A stretch of DNA of 35,788 bases. Source: Rubellimicrobium aerolatum. GTDB taxonomy: Bacteria; Pseudomonadota; Alphaproteobacteria; Rhodobacterales; Rhodobacteraceae. Location: the NCBI RefSeq assembly GCF_017872975.1, contig NZ_JAGGJP010000021.1, forward strand, positions 1 through 35,788, in the 5' to 3' direction. This document shows positions 24,201 through 32,131 of the stretch, one piece after another. Numbering within the stretch: position 1 is the first letter of the stretch; every line of letters begins with the position of its first letter. Below the pieces are notes generated by a model. It was not told the DNA's origin. It worked only from the letters and a program-made list of their open reading frames with translations, and did not search any database. The translations under genes were made by a program, and so were the position numbers.

Positions 24201-27141
24201 CGACTACCTGAACGCGGGCCAGGAATCCGACCAGGTGTTCGGCGGCGACGGCGACGACATCATCGAGGACCCCTTCGGCGACAACTTCCTGCGCGGCGAG
24301 CGGGGCAACGACGTCATCTCCTCGGCGCGGGGCATCAACCTGCTGTTCGGCGGCGAGGGCTCGGACGCGGCCTTCCTCGGGCAGGACGCCTCGGAGGTCT
24401 TCGGCGACGAGGGCAACGACTTCATCCTCGGCGGCTCGGGCGCCGACCTCCTCATGGGGAACGAGGGCGACGACTGGATCGAGGGCGGCGAGGGCTTCGA
24501 CACCATCGCCGGCGACAACTCGGAGCTGTTCTTCAACTCCACGATCATCGGGCACGACGTGGCCTGGGGTCAGGGCAACGACCAGGACTACGACCTGGAG
24601 TCGGGCGACGACATCGCCCTGTCCGGCATCGGCGTCCAGCGCTTCGAGGGGATGTGGGGCTTCGACTGGGCCAGCGCCAAGTATGACACGGCCGGCGTCA
24701 ACTTCGACATGCGCATCCCGATCTTCACCTCGGTCCCGGCCGAGATCCTGCGCGACCGCTTCGACCTGATCGAGGCCTTCTCGGGGTGGCGGTTCGCCGA
24801 CACGCTGAGGGGCGACGACATCGGCTCGGCGCTGATCGAGCCGGAGGTCGATGCCACGCCCGACGAGAACGCGCTGAACCAGGCGGGCGTGGACCGCATC
24901 GACGGCCTGGGCGCGTGGCTGCGCGGCACGCCCAGCACCCCCGTCACGGCGCGGCCGGTGCTGGACGTGCGGCAGACGCTCGTGGATCTCGGGGTCTCGA
25001 CCAACGCGGCCGAATACAACAGCGGCAACATCCTGATGGGGGGCGACGGCAACGACATCTTCGAGGGCCGGGGCGGCTTCGACCTCATCGACGGCGACTC
25101 GTGGCTCAACGTCCGCATCAAGATCGTGGTGGGCAACACCACCTACTCGGCCGAGTCGCTCAACAGCTCGCGCCTCGTGGCGGGGGCGACGGCGGGCAAG
25201 GTCTACTTCCTGGGCCCGGATGGGCAGCCGGACTTCACCCGCGTGGCCTTCGGGGGCGCCTCGCTCCAGAGCCTGCTTCTGAACCGGACGATCAATCCGG
25301 GGCAGATGTCCATCGTGCGGGAGATCCGGCCCGACACGACGGCGGGCGACACCGACACCTCGATCTACCGCGGCCTTTCCTCGGAATACAACATCGAGGG
25401 CCGGGGCCTGCGGATCGACCTCAACGGTGACGGCGACCTGCGCGACCGGGGCGAGGAGGTGATCCAGAACGCCTTCGACGTGAACAACGACGGCTTCATC
25501 GCGATCACCGACACCGCCGGCGCGACGCGGGGGGCGCTGGTGGACGACACCGACTTCATCCGCAACATCGAGATCCTCGACTTCGTGGACGAGGACATCG
25601 ACCTGCGGGGGAACATGGGCACGGTGCTCGACACCGAGCTGTCTTTCGAGCCGCTGGCGCAGCCCGGCAACGGCCTGCCCGCCATCGGGACGGCGCTCGG
25701 CGTGCTGAACACCGACGTGGAAGGGGTGACCATCTCGCTGTTGACCAGCAACACCGACGCGTTCAGCGTCGGGCCGGTCGGCGACGTGGCCAATGTCCTG
25801 AGCACCACCCGGGTGCTGACGCAGAACACCTCCAACGTCATCAACCTCCTGCTGAGCGCCCAGTCGGGCACCATGATCGAGGTGGTCACGCTGCGGGTGG
25901 GCAGCAACGCGGCGGACGCCGCGCTGGACGGCGGGGAGACGATCGACATCCTCTACGGCCTGAACGGCAACGACACGCTGTCCGGGTTCGGGGCCGCCGA
26001 CGTGCTCTATGGGCAGGGCGGCGCCGACACCATCTTCGGCGGGGACGGCAACGACTACATCGTGGGCGGCATCGGCAACGACCTCATCGACGGCGGCGCC
26101 GGGGCGGATCGCATGTTCATGACCTTGGCCGAGGGCACGGACAACGTGAACGGCGGGCTCGGCTTCGACCGGCTGGTCATCACCGGGACGACGGCGGCCA
26201 ATCTCGTGACGGCGGTCCTGGCGGGCAGCGCCATCACCTCGATGACGGGCCTGTCGGCCATCGCCGGGGTCGAGTCGCTGGTTCTCGACGTGGGCGACGG
26301 GGTGGACCGGCTGACCTACGCCACCCTCTCGACGAGCGCGGTGGTGGACCTGGAGACCGGGACGGCGACGGGCTTCGCCTCCATCGCGGGCTTCGAGCAG
26401 GTGGCGACCGGCAACGGCGCCGACTCGCTGCGGGGCGACGCGAACGCCAACTCGCTCAACGGCGGCAACGGCAATGACCAGCTGATGGCGACGGTGGACG
26501 AGGCCGCCGACATCATGAACGGCGGCGCCGGCGTCGATACCGCGAGCTACGCGGCCTTCACGCGCGCGCTGACCATCGACCTGGCCATCGCCAACACCCG
26601 CGTGACCGGCAGCGCGGAGGACGCGGCCGCCTTCGACACGCTGGCGGGGATCGAGAACCTCATCGGCGGCACCGGGGACGACACCTTCTTCGGCAGCACC
26701 GCCGCCAACAGCCTGTCGGGCGGCGACGGCAACGACACGCTGTCCGGCGGCAACGGCAACGACATCCTGTCGGGCGATGCCGGCAGCGACACGCTGATGG
26801 GGGGCCTGGGCTCCGACCAGCTCGTGGGGGGGCTGGGGGACGACCTCTTCATCTTCTCCACCCTCGCGGAGTCGAGCACGACCATCACCGACTCCATCGT
26901 CGGCATGGAGGGCGCGGGCGAGTCCGGCGGCGACATCATCGACATCGGCGGGCTGTCGGGCACGGTGTTCGACTTCATCGGCACGGCCGCCTTCACGGTC
27001 GGGTCGGCGACCCAGGTGCGCTACGTGGCCTCGGGCGCGGACCTGCTGGTGCAGATCGACACCGACAGCGACATCGGCATCGAGGCGCAGATCCGGGTGC
27101 TGAACGCGTCCACCCTGGATCGCTCGGACTTCGCCCTCTGA
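21202..27141 (+). CDS. Giant secreted animal-type heme peroxidase with RTX calcium-binding repeats
   Basis: 1,979 residues, no N-terminal signal peptide. Residues about 200-780 form an animal heme peroxidase domain: distal region FGQFFDHGLDL with H222, LTAVHAIFHSEHNR (about 497-509), the proximal-type histidine H611 in YRFGHSML, and LNIARGRETG. RTX nonapeptides (GGxGxDxLx) occur in three blocks at about 977-1100, 1584-1638 and 1822-1883, with a linker that carries two EF-hand-like loops (1406, 1426). The C-terminus is typical of type I secretion substrates. Calcium-dependent RTX peroxidases of this kind are known from Pseudomonas putida and marine alphaproteobacteria. No type I exporter lies in the window. 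AAAGGG precedes the ATG. Convergent terminators follow at 27148-27225. Confidence 0.93.
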   Translation: MATSFNINIHDLEYILRQIRIGESVSRDGLTTTEAIMLEYGVSATDAALLPAGIRTVDGSDNQILPGRERVGAAGELFPRLLDPDYQDPENDEAPFFNVGNTDYEAPGSVVDADPRTISNLIVDQTAANPAAIYAALKVNGVEGVKANEAVAEITDAYQATVGVADPDARAAAQAAFEAVMAKHELELGPEGGIRIENLSPDIGLSPSFNNFMTIFGQFFDHGLDLVAKGSNGTVFVPLAPDDPLIAGADKVFGTADDLNLNLRFMTLTRATPTTVDGQAQHRNGTTSWVDQNQTYTSHASHQAFIREQVRVDHGDGERVYSTGKLLDGTDETGSRDGAIGTWADVKKQALEVLGIRLENSDVLRVPLLATDAYGNLILGPNGYAQMVMAPDATHPTQWLKEGTAAGISTAGSRAAGPAFLEDIAHNAVPGTTFLNDHDGNPATPAIPTVVQADSDDVAGNAIATDARGNKVAYDDELLDKHFITGDGRGNENFGLTAVHAIFHSEHNRTVEANKATILEHGDLAFLNEWLLVDVDAVPTSPADIADLVWDGERMFQAARFSTEMQYQHMVFEEFARRIQPAVDPFVFTNTADIDPSILAEFAHTVYRFGHSMLTDTVDRIDNDLNPINEPGTNEQFSLIGAFLNPQAWNDTADNIDEIQAAIIRGLSMDKGSEIDEFIVPALRSNLLGLPLDLAALNIARGRETGVASLNETRTQLYNDFGIADLKPYEGWSDFAQNLKNPISLINFIAAYGTHPLLLDDASLEEKRAVATALVLGTELVLKRDTDADGVLEDVVVPIDEQDRQDFLNAQGDYVTERGGLDKVDLWIGGLAEKLNEFGGMLGSTFNFIFEYQMEQLQNGDRLYYLSRTQGLNLLNQLEANTFTDIAMRNSDLGDVYAPHMNASLFTTPDMILELDRAIAQADYNGAAAGRDPTWDDPIRQSIDPKVRRIDPGVTDANGHQVGGTLIFRGGEHVVLGGTEGNDTLRGDLGIDALWGDGGNDYLNAGQESDQVFGGDGDDIIEDPFGDNFLRGERGNDVISSARGINLLFGGEGSDAAFLGQDASEVFGDEGNDFILGGSGADLLMGNEGDDWIEGGEGFDTIAGDNSELFFNSTIIGHDVAWGQGNDQDYDLESGDDIALSGIGVQRFEGMWGFDWASAKYDTAGVNFDMRIPIFTSVPAEILRDRFDLIEAFSGWRFADTLRGDDIGSALIEPEVDATPDENALNQAGVDRIDGLGAWLRGTPSTPVTARPVLDVRQTLVDLGVSTNAAEYNSGNILMGGDGNDIFEGRGGFDLIDGDSWLNVRIKIVVGNTTYSAESLNSSRLVAGATAGKVYFLGPDGQPDFTRVAFGGASLQSLLLNRTINPGQMSIVREIRPDTTAGDTDTSIYRGLSSEYNIEGRGLRIDLNGDGDLRDRGEEVIQNAFDVNNDGFIAITDTAGATRGALVDDTDFIRNIEILDFVDEDIDLRGNMGTVLDTELSFEPLAQPGNGLPAIGTALGVLNTDVEGVTISLLTSNTDAFSVGPVGDVANVLSTTRVLTQNTSNVINLLLSAQSGTMIEVVTLRVGSNAADAALDGGETIDILYGLNGNDTLSGFGAADVLYGQGGADTIFGGDGNDYIVGGIGNDLIDGGAGADRMFMTLAEGTDNVNGGLGFDRLVITGTTAANLVTAVLAGSAITSMTGLSAIAGVESLVLDVGDGVDRLTYATLSTSAVVDLETGTATGFASIAGFEQVATGNGADSLRGDANANSLNGGNGNDQLMATVDEAADIMNGGAGVDTASYAAFTRALTIDLAIANTRVTGSAEDAAAFDTLAGIENLIGGTGDDTFFGSTAANSLSGGDGNDTLSGGNGNDILSGDAGSDTLMGGLGSDQLVGGLGDDLFIFSTLAESSTTITDSIVGMEGAGESGGDIIDIGGLSGTVFDFIGTAAFTVGSATQVRYVASGADLLVQIDTDSDIGIEAQIRVLNASTLDRSDFAL

Positions 27142-27147
27142 GGTGCG

Positions 27148-27171
27148 GGCGGCCCGGGCGACCGGGCCGCC
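27148..27171. terminator. Hairpin with GCGA tetraloop after the peroxidase gene
   Basis: Perfect 10-bp stem GGCGGCCCGG / CCGGGCCGCC closed by GCGA, a GNRA-type loop, 6 bp after the stop. No T-run follows, so alone it may act as a 3' stabiliser or a weak terminator. Confidence 0.6.
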
Positions 27172-27198
27172 ACCCATCCCACGATCGCACGAAACGCG

Positions 27199-27225
27199 AC
27201 CGCCGCCCCGATGGGGCGGCGGTTT
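27199..27225. terminator. Second hairpin between convergent peroxidase and FixJ-type genes
   Basis: Perfect 11-bp stem ACCGCCGCCCC (27199-27209) / GGGGCGGCGGT (27213-27223) with a GAT loop. It is followed by TT on the plus strand. The flanks GAAACGCG and CGCGTTC extend the dyad with breaks. Its place between two convergent genes suggests a two-way terminator. Confidence 0.65.
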
Positions 27226-27246
27226 CCGCGTTCGCGCGGCGGGGAC

Positions 27247-27858
27247 TCAGGCGCCGTAGCCGGCCTCCAGCGCGATCTTCACGAGGTTCGAGAAGCTGCG
27301 CGCGCCCATCTTGTCCATGATCCGCGCGCGGTGGACCTCGACGGTGCGGCAGCTGATCCCGAGGTCGTGGGCGATGGCCTTGTTCGCCAGCCCGGCCACG
27401 AGGAGGCCCAGCACGTCGCGCTCGCGCCGGGTGAGGTCGTCGAGACGGCTCCGGGCGTGGATGTGACGCCCCGTCGCGGCGCGCGGCGCGGGAAGGCGGG
27501 CCTGCGCCTCCTGAAGGGCCGCGAGCAGCGCCTCGCGTTCCCAGGGCTTCTCGAGGACGGTCACGGCCCCGGCCTGCATGGCCTGGACGGCCAGGGGCAC
27601 GTCGGCGAAGCCGGTCAGGAGGATGGCGGGAAAGGGCAGGCGGCGCCCAGCGATCACGCGGAGGCAGTCCAGCCCGTCCATGCCCGGCAACCGCAGGTCG
27701 AGCAGGACCGGGCCGGGCGTGGCGTCCTCGACGCAGGACAGGAAGGCCTCGGCCGAGTCGAAGCCGCGCACGTGGTAGCCGGCGAAGCCCAGCAGGAGCT
27801 GGAGCGAGCGCCGCACGCCGTCATCGTCGTCGATGACATAGACCGTCGGGTCAGGCAT
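27247..27858 (-). CDS. FixJ-type response regulator
   Basis: 203 residues. Receiver domain with D10-D12, phospho-acceptor D54 (VLLDLRLPGMDG), T82 and K104, then a LuxR-type HTH (LTRRERDVLGLLVAGLANKAIAHDLGIS, with VEVHRARIMDKM). The overlap of 8 bp with the upstream kinase gene makes them one pair. It is convergent with the peroxidase gene. Targets are not shown; the divergent thioredoxin-reductase-like gene beyond the kinase is the nearest candidate. Confidence 0.93.
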   Translation of the reverse strand: MPDPTVYVIDDDDGVRRSLQLLLGFAGYHVRGFDSAEAFLSCVEDATPGPVLLDLRLPGMDGLDCLRVIAGRRLPFPAILLTGFADVPLAVQAMQAGAVTVLEKPWEREALLAALQEAQARLPAPRAATGRHIHARSRLDDLTRRERDVLGLLVAGLANKAIAHDLGISCRTVEVHRARIMDKMGARSFSNLVKIALEAGYGA

Positions 27859-28573
27859 GGTGGTCCTCCTCGGAGAAGCCGGGCAGGGTCAGGGCGAAGG
27901 TCGCGCCGGGCGCGGGGCCCCGCAGGAGCCGAAGGCTCCCGCCATGGGCGCGGGCGATGTCGCGGCAGAGCGGCAGGCCGTGGCCCAGGCCACCTGCCTT
28001 GGTGGTCACGTTCGGCTCGAAGATGCGGTCGCCCAGGCCGGGTGGCACGCCGGGGCCGCTGTCGGCGACGCGGACCTCGGCCCCGCCACCCAGGCAGGCG
28101 GCGGCGCTGACGCGGATCTCGCCGGGGGTCTCGGGGCCGATCGCCTCCAGCGCGTTGCGGAGGAGGTTGGCGAGCGCCAGCTCCAGCAGGAGGCGGTCGG
28201 CGCGGACGGTCAGGCCCCCGGGGATCTCCAGCCGGAGGGCGACGCGGCGGGCGGCGGGCCCGGCGAGGGCCAGGAGCCGCGCTTCCTCGATCAGGGCGGC
28301 CAGCGGCTCGGGCCTTGGCCGGAGCTCCTCGGCGACGAGGCGGCGTAGCGCGCCGAGGATGCGCCCGGCCCGCTCCGACTGCCGTCCGATCTCCTCGACG
28401 AGGCTGCGGCTGAGGTCGGGGTCCGAGCCCCCGGCCAGGAGGTCGCGGCAACTGGCGGCCAGGCCCGAGAGGCTGGCCAGGGGCTGCGCGAGCTCGTGGA
28501 CCAGCGCGGGCGCGAGCCGGGCGGCGAGCTCCGGCACGGGACGTCCCGCGGCAGGCGAGGCCGGCCCCGTCAC
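27851..28573 (-). CDS. Soluble histidine kinase without a sensor domain
   Basis: About 240 residues from the GTG at 28573, which has AGGGG upstream. H-box LVHELAQPLASLSG with H26, then N-box ANLLRNALEAIG, G1 DSGPGVP, F-box IFEPNVTTKAGG and G2 GHGLPLCRDIARAHGG, so a complete kinase core. There is no membrane segment and no PAS, GAF or other sensor domain. TTG codons at 28615 and 28738 could extend the N-terminus with Pro/Gly-rich low-complexity sequence; there is no in-frame ATG, so the start is uncertain. The 3' end overlaps the FixJ-type gene. It resembles NtrB/FixL-type kinases cut down to the transmitter. Confidence 0.82.
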   Translation of the reverse strand: MTGPASPAAGRPVPELAARLAPALVHELAQPLASLSGLAASCRDLLAGGSDPDLSRSLVEEIGRQSERAGRILGALRRLVAEELRPRPEPLAALIEEARLLALAGPAARRVALRLEIPGGLTVRADRLLLELALANLLRNALEAIGPETPGEIRVSAAACLGGGAEVRVADSGPGVPPGLGDRIFEPNVTTKAGGLGHGLPLCRDIARAHGGSLRLLRGPAPGATFALTLPGFSEEDHHA

Positions 28574-29122
28574 CGGCGCTGCCCCTGGTCCTGGGATGGT
28601 GTGACCGGGACGCAATGACCCGGTCGGAGCCGCCGGGGCGGTTCCGTCATTCGGAAAGGACGCAAATCGATTCCCCCTCGAATTCGCGCCGCAACAGGGA
28701 TTCGGGTCGAAATCTCGGCCCGGATTTCGTCCCCTCAAGATTATTCGGACCTTCTCCGGGGATCAACGCCGCCGAGGTCGAAGGTTCGTCCTGCGACCAA
28801 GGTCCGGCCCGGTCGGACCATGGTCCGAGGGTCGCGGCGGATCGGCCCTGCCGGCCGTGTGGCGAGGGACGGCCGCGCCCTGCGCGGAGGCCGCGTCGGG
28901 ACGGGTGATCCGGCCAGGATCATGGCATGGGAAGCGTCGGAAAAGAAGGCGGATGGCGAAACCCGGATCGGGCGTGGCCGATCTTCGCGCAGCCTCGGCG
29001 GTTCTCGGCCCGGACCTCCCGCCGCCTGCGGCGCGGGAACCGCCGCGCGGCTGCGCCGTTCCGCCCGAGCCTTTACCCCCCTGCCCCGCCCGCGCGGGAC
29101 AAGCCCGGAGGACGCCGGACCC
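28574..29122. other. 549-bp divergent region with GGTCCG dyads
   Basis: No credible gene. It holds four copies of GGTCCG in either direction between 28746 and 28827, a TTCCG/CGGAA inverted pair (28642-28656) and a CGAATTCG palindrome (28679-28686). It includes the AT-richer stretch 28660-28760, so promoters for the kinase pair and the flavoprotein gene are expected here. Confidence 0.5.
28746..28827. promoter_or_regulatory. Cluster of GGTCCG half-sites with a perfect 14-bp palindrome
   Basis: CGGACC at 28746 and 28814, GGTCCG at 28801 and 28822. The last pair makes the exact palindrome CGGACCATGGTCCG (28814-28827), and the 28801 and 28814 copies form a second dyad with a 7-nt spacer. Operator-like by form; no known regulator is matched. 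Confidence 0.45.
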
Positions 29123-30064
29123 ATGGCCGACGACATCCTTGATTGCTGCATCGTCGGGGGCGGCCCCGCCGGGCTCACGGCCGCGATCTTCCTGGCGCGG
29201 TTCCGGCGGCGGTTCCGGCTGATCGACGGGGGCGAGAGCCGGGCGTCCTGGATCCCCCGGTCGCACAACCACCCGGCCTTTCCTGGCGGCATCAACGGCG
29301 AGGAGCTGCTGGCGCGGATGCGGGCGCAACTGGAGGAGTTCGGGGGCGGGCGGCGCGAGGGGGTGGTGACGGCGCTGTCGCGGCAGGAGGACGGGACGTT
29401 CCGGGCCGAGACCGGCGGCGGGGCTGTGGTGGCGCGGAACGTGCTGCTGGCCACCGGGGTCTGGGACAACCTGCCCCCCGTGGAGGACGCCATCGGCAAG
29501 GTGCGCGCCGGCCTCATCCGGCAATGCCCGATCTGCGACGGCTACGAGGTGCGGGGCCGGGCGGTCGCGGTGCTGGGCGGCGGCGCCGACGCGGCGGGCG
29601 AGGCGCTGTTCCTGTCGCGCTACACCGACGATCTGTCGCTGGTGACGATGGGCGGGCCGCTGGAGGTCGGGCCGGAGGACCGCGCCCGCGTCGAGGCGGC
29701 GGGCGTCCGCATCGTCGAGACGCCGCTGCGCGGGATGGAGGCCCATGGCTCGGGCGAGGAGGGCAGGGCCGAGGTGAGCCTGCACCTGGAGGACGGAACG
29801 GCGCTGCGGGTCTTTACCGCCTACAGCGGGATGGGGGTTCGGCCGCGCACGGACCTCGGCGCGATGCTGGGGGTGGAGCTGACGGGGGAGGGGCGATTCC
29901 TGACCGACGCCCACCAGCGGACGAGCGTGCCGGGCGTCTATGCGGCCGGCGACGCCGTGACGGGGCTGAACCAGATCGCCGTGGCCATGGCGCAGGCCGA
30001 GATCGCCGCCGTGGACATCCACAACGCCCTGCGGCGCGAGGAGGGGCGAACGCTCTGCGCCTGA
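29123..30064 (+). CDS. Thioredoxin-reductase-like FAD disulfide oxidoreductase
   Basis: 313 residues, the length of low-molecular-weight thioredoxin reductase. FAD motif GGGPAG (12-17), active-site C135-P-I-C138-DGYE where classical enzymes have CATCDG, a second nucleotide motif GGGADAAGE (152-160) and the FAD-binding YAAGDA near the C-terminus. The NADPH 2'-phosphate motif HRRxxxR is absent after the second Rossmann strand ([11 protein letters not shown]), so the electron donor may not be NADPH. The ATG at 29123 has GGAGG upstream. The gene is divergent from the kinase/FixJ pair. Confidence 0.88.
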   Translation: MADDILDCCIVGGGPAGLTAAIFLARFRRRFRLIDGGESRASWIPRSHNHPAFPGGINGEELLARMRAQLEEFGGGRREGVVTALSRQEDGTFRAETGGGAVVARNVLLATGVWDNLPPVEDAIGKVRAGLIRQCPICDGYEVRGRAVAVLGGGADAAGEALFLSRYTDDLSLVTMGGPLEVGPEDRARVEAAGVRIVETPLRGMEAHGSGEEGRAEVSLHLEDGTALRVFTAYSGMGVRPRTDLGAMLGVELTGEGRFLTDAHQRTSVPGVYAAGDAVTGLNQIAVAMAQAEIAAVDIHNALRREEGRTLCA

Positions 30065-30219
30065 CGGGCGACGATCCGCCGAGAGGCGGCGGCGCGGCGC
30101 GGCGGATTTTCCGCTTCCATCGGGCGGCTTCGTGCTAGCCTTCGGGGGCGTCCGCAACGAACCGGGCGCGTCCCGCGCGCGGGGGTGGCCCCGCCCGGGC
30201 AACATGGAGGAGGAACCAC

Positions 30220-30819
30220 ATGGCCACGCCCAAGCTGCATCCCGCCTTGGACGACGGGATCGCCCCGACCTCGCCGGACTTCGCCGGCGGCGTCCTGGTC
30301 TGCGCCTGCGCCGACCGGCCCGTGCGCGTGCGGGTCGAGGGGCAGGTCGCCCACAACCACGCCTGCGGCTGCACCAAGTGCTGGAAGCCCGACGGCGCCA
30401 TCCTCTCGGTGGTGGCGGTCGCGCCGGTGGACAAGGTGTCGGTGCTGGAGAATGGCGACAAGCTGGAGGTGGTGGACCGCGCGGCGCTCATCCAGCGGCA
30501 TCGCTGCCGGGAGTGCGGGGTCCACATGCATGGGCCGGTGGAGCGGGACCATCCGTTCAAGGGCCTGAGCTTCCTGCATCCCGAGCGGTTCGAGGAAGGC
30601 GGCTGGATGCAGCCTGGCTTCGCGGCCTTCGTGTCCTCGGTCATCGAGGCGGGGGTGGACCCGGCCGAGATGGACGGCATCCGCGCCCGCCTGCGCGAGA
30701 TGGGGCTGGAGCCCTACGATTGCCTGTCGCCGGCGCTGATGGACTACATCGCCACCTGGACCCTTCAGCACAGCACCCAGTCCGCCGCGCAGGCCGCCGC
30801 CGAGACCGCCGACGCCTGA
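30220..30819 (+). CDS. gfa: S-(hydroxymethyl)glutathione synthase
   Basis: 199 residues, full length. It speeds formation of S-hydroxymethylglutathione from formaldehyde and glutathione. The GFA-type zinc cysteines are visible: CACAD (28-32), CGCTKC (48-53) and CREC (95-98), with a long C-terminal region specific to true Gfa ([24 protein letters not shown]). Strong GGAGGAGG ribosome site. It stands with fghA and adhI to form the full glutathione-linked formaldehyde pathway. Confidence 0.96.
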   Translation: MATPKLHPALDDGIAPTSPDFAGGVLVCACADRPVRVRVEGQVAHNHACGCTKCWKPDGAILSVVAVAPVDKVSVLENGDKLEVVDRAALIQRHRCRECGVHMHGPVERDHPFKGLSFLHPERFEEGGWMQPGFAAFVSSVIEAGVDPAEMDGIRARLREMGLEPYDCLSPALMDYIATWTLQHSTQSAAQAAAETADA

Positions 30820-30829
30820 CCGGGGCCGT

Positions 30830-30858
30830 CCCGGGCGGGTTCCGGTTTCCCGCCCGGG
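30830..30858 (+). terminator. Hairpin between gfa and fghA
   Basis: Perfect 10-bp stem CCCGGGCGGG (30830-30839) / CCCGCCCGGG (30849-30858) with loop TTCCGGTTT. No T-run follows. It could partly separate gfa and fghA expression, or protect the gfa 3' end. Confidence 0.5.
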
Positions 30859-30894
30859 CGGCTAGGCTGAGGGGGAGCAGCGTCGGGAGGACGG

Positions 30895-31725
30895 ATGGAA
30901 ACGGTGTCGGACTGGGCCTCGCACGGGGGCCGGCAGATCGTGTGCAGGCATGGATCGGAGGCCACGGGAGGAGAGATGACCTTCGCGGTCTTCCTGCCGC
31001 CGGCGGCGAAGACGGAGCCCTGCCCAGTGCTGTGGTATCTCTCGGGGCTGACCTGCACCCACGCCAACGTCATGGAGAAGGGGGAATACCGTCGCGCCGC
31101 CGCCGAGGCGGGGGTGATCGTGGTCTGCCCCGACACCTCGCCGCGCGGGGACGCGGCGGATGATCCGGCCTACGATCTGGGGCAGGGAGCGGGGTTCTAC
31201 CTCGACGCGACGCAGGCTCCCTGGGCGGGGCGCTACAACATGAAGCGGTATGTCACCGAGGAGCTGCCGGCGCTGGTCGGCGCCGAGTTCCCGGCGGACA
31301 TGGACCGGCAGGGCATCTTTGGCCATTCGATGGGCGGGCATGGGGCGCTGACGCTGGCGCTGTCCCTGCGGGGGCGGTTCCGGTCGGTGTCGGCCTTCGC
31401 GCCGATCGTGGCTCCGTCGCTGGTCCCGTGGGGCGAGAAGGCGTTCGGGGCCTATCTGGGGCCCGAACGCGCGGCTTGGCGCAGGCACGACGCGGTGGCG
31501 CTGATCGAGGATGGGGCGCGGGTGGACGAGATCCTGGTGGATCAGGGCGAGGCCGACAATTTCCTGGAGCGGGAGCTGCGGCCGGAGCTTCTGGAGGCGG
31601 CTTGCCGGGACGCGGGGATCGCGCTGACGTTGCGGCGGCAGCCGGGCTACGATCACTCCTACTACTTCATCTCCACGTTCATGGCGGATCACGTGCGTTT
31701 CCACGCGGAGCGGCTCACGAAATAG
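30895..31725 (+). CDS. fghA: S-formylglutathione hydrolase
   Basis: 276 residues, the normal length for the esterase-D family. It splits S-formylglutathione to formate and glutathione, the last step of formaldehyde oxidation. The triad is S145 (GHSMGGHGA), D221 (ADNFL) and H254 (YDHSYYF); the LSGLTCTHANVMEKGEYRR segment is the family mark. GGGAGG lies before the ATG. It lies 75 bp after gfa. Confidence 0.97.
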   Translation: METVSDWASHGGRQIVCRHGSEATGGEMTFAVFLPPAAKTEPCPVLWYLSGLTCTHANVMEKGEYRRAAAEAGVIVVCPDTSPRGDAADDPAYDLGQGAGFYLDATQAPWAGRYNMKRYVTEELPALVGAEFPADMDRQGIFGHSMGGHGALTLALSLRGRFRSVSAFAPIVAPSLVPWGEKAFGAYLGPERAAWRRHDAVALIEDGARVDEILVDQGEADNFLERELRPELLEAACRDAGIALTLRRQPGYDHSYYFISTFMADHVRFHAERLTK

Positions 31726-31757
31726 GCGCCGTCGCTCACGTTGCGGTCATCGGCCTT

Positions 31758-31780
31758 TGCCGCGGTTGCATCCCGCGGCA
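31758..31780 (+). terminator. Hairpin after fghA
   Basis: Perfect 8-bp stem TGCCGCGG (31758-31765) / CCGCGGCA (31773-31780), 7-nt loop, followed only by TCTCC. A weak or Rho-assisted terminator is possible. Confidence 0.4.
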
Positions 31781-31846
31781 TCTCCGGGCGGGATGGATCG
31801 GGGCCGTCGTCGCGGCCCGATTCCGTTCGTCCCGGAGTGTCCCTTG

Positions 31847-32047
31847 ATGATTGAACTCGCCTTCGTCGTCTGCCTGAGCGCCGATCCCGCCACCTGCGAG
31901 ACGCGGGCGCTGCAATTCTCGGACGTGTCGCTGACCAACTGCACGATGGCGGCGCAGCCGCAGCTCGCCCAATGGGTGATGGAGCATCCGGGCTGGCGCG
32001 TGCAGCGCTGGACCTGCCAGCCGGTCGGGACCTCGCGGGAGATCTGA
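31847..32047 (+). CDS. Small conserved-looking cysteine protein, function unknown
   Basis: 66 residues with four cysteines (C9, C17, C32, C57) and a mildly hydrophobic start (MIELAFVVCLSADPATC). GGAG lies 10 bp before the ATG. Not recognised as a named family; the codon use and ribosome site support a real gene. Position between fghA and the next exported proteins suggests a part in the C1/quinoprotein cluster. Confidence 0.7.
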   Translation: MIELAFVVCLSADPATCETRALQFSDVSLTNCTMAAQPQLAQWVMEHPGWRVQRWTCQPVGTSREI

Positions 32048-32131
32048 CCCGGCCCGCGCAAGGCGCTGTGGACAAGGCCCCCGGAAGGGGCTTTGATGGG
32101 TCCGGACGCATGACACCTGGGGAGGAGAGTC

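Noticed and set aside
24132-24500. Regular short repeats that could be read as a CRISPR or tandem DNA repeat
   Set aside because: They encode RTX nonapeptides; the repetition is at protein level and inside an open gene, with no constant-length spacers.
20854-27177. Stop-free minus-strand reading frame of about 2,100 codons opposite the peroxidase gene
   Set aside because: Very high third-position G+C removes stops on the opposite strand. Its translation is low-complexity (V, G, A, R, D, H rich) without domains, while the plus-strand protein has clear peroxidase and RTX motifs.
28741-29517. Minus-strand reading frames upstream of the sensor-less kinase
   Set aside because: They run opposite the clear thioredoxin-reductase-like gene and through the operator-like region, with no ribosome site or motif.
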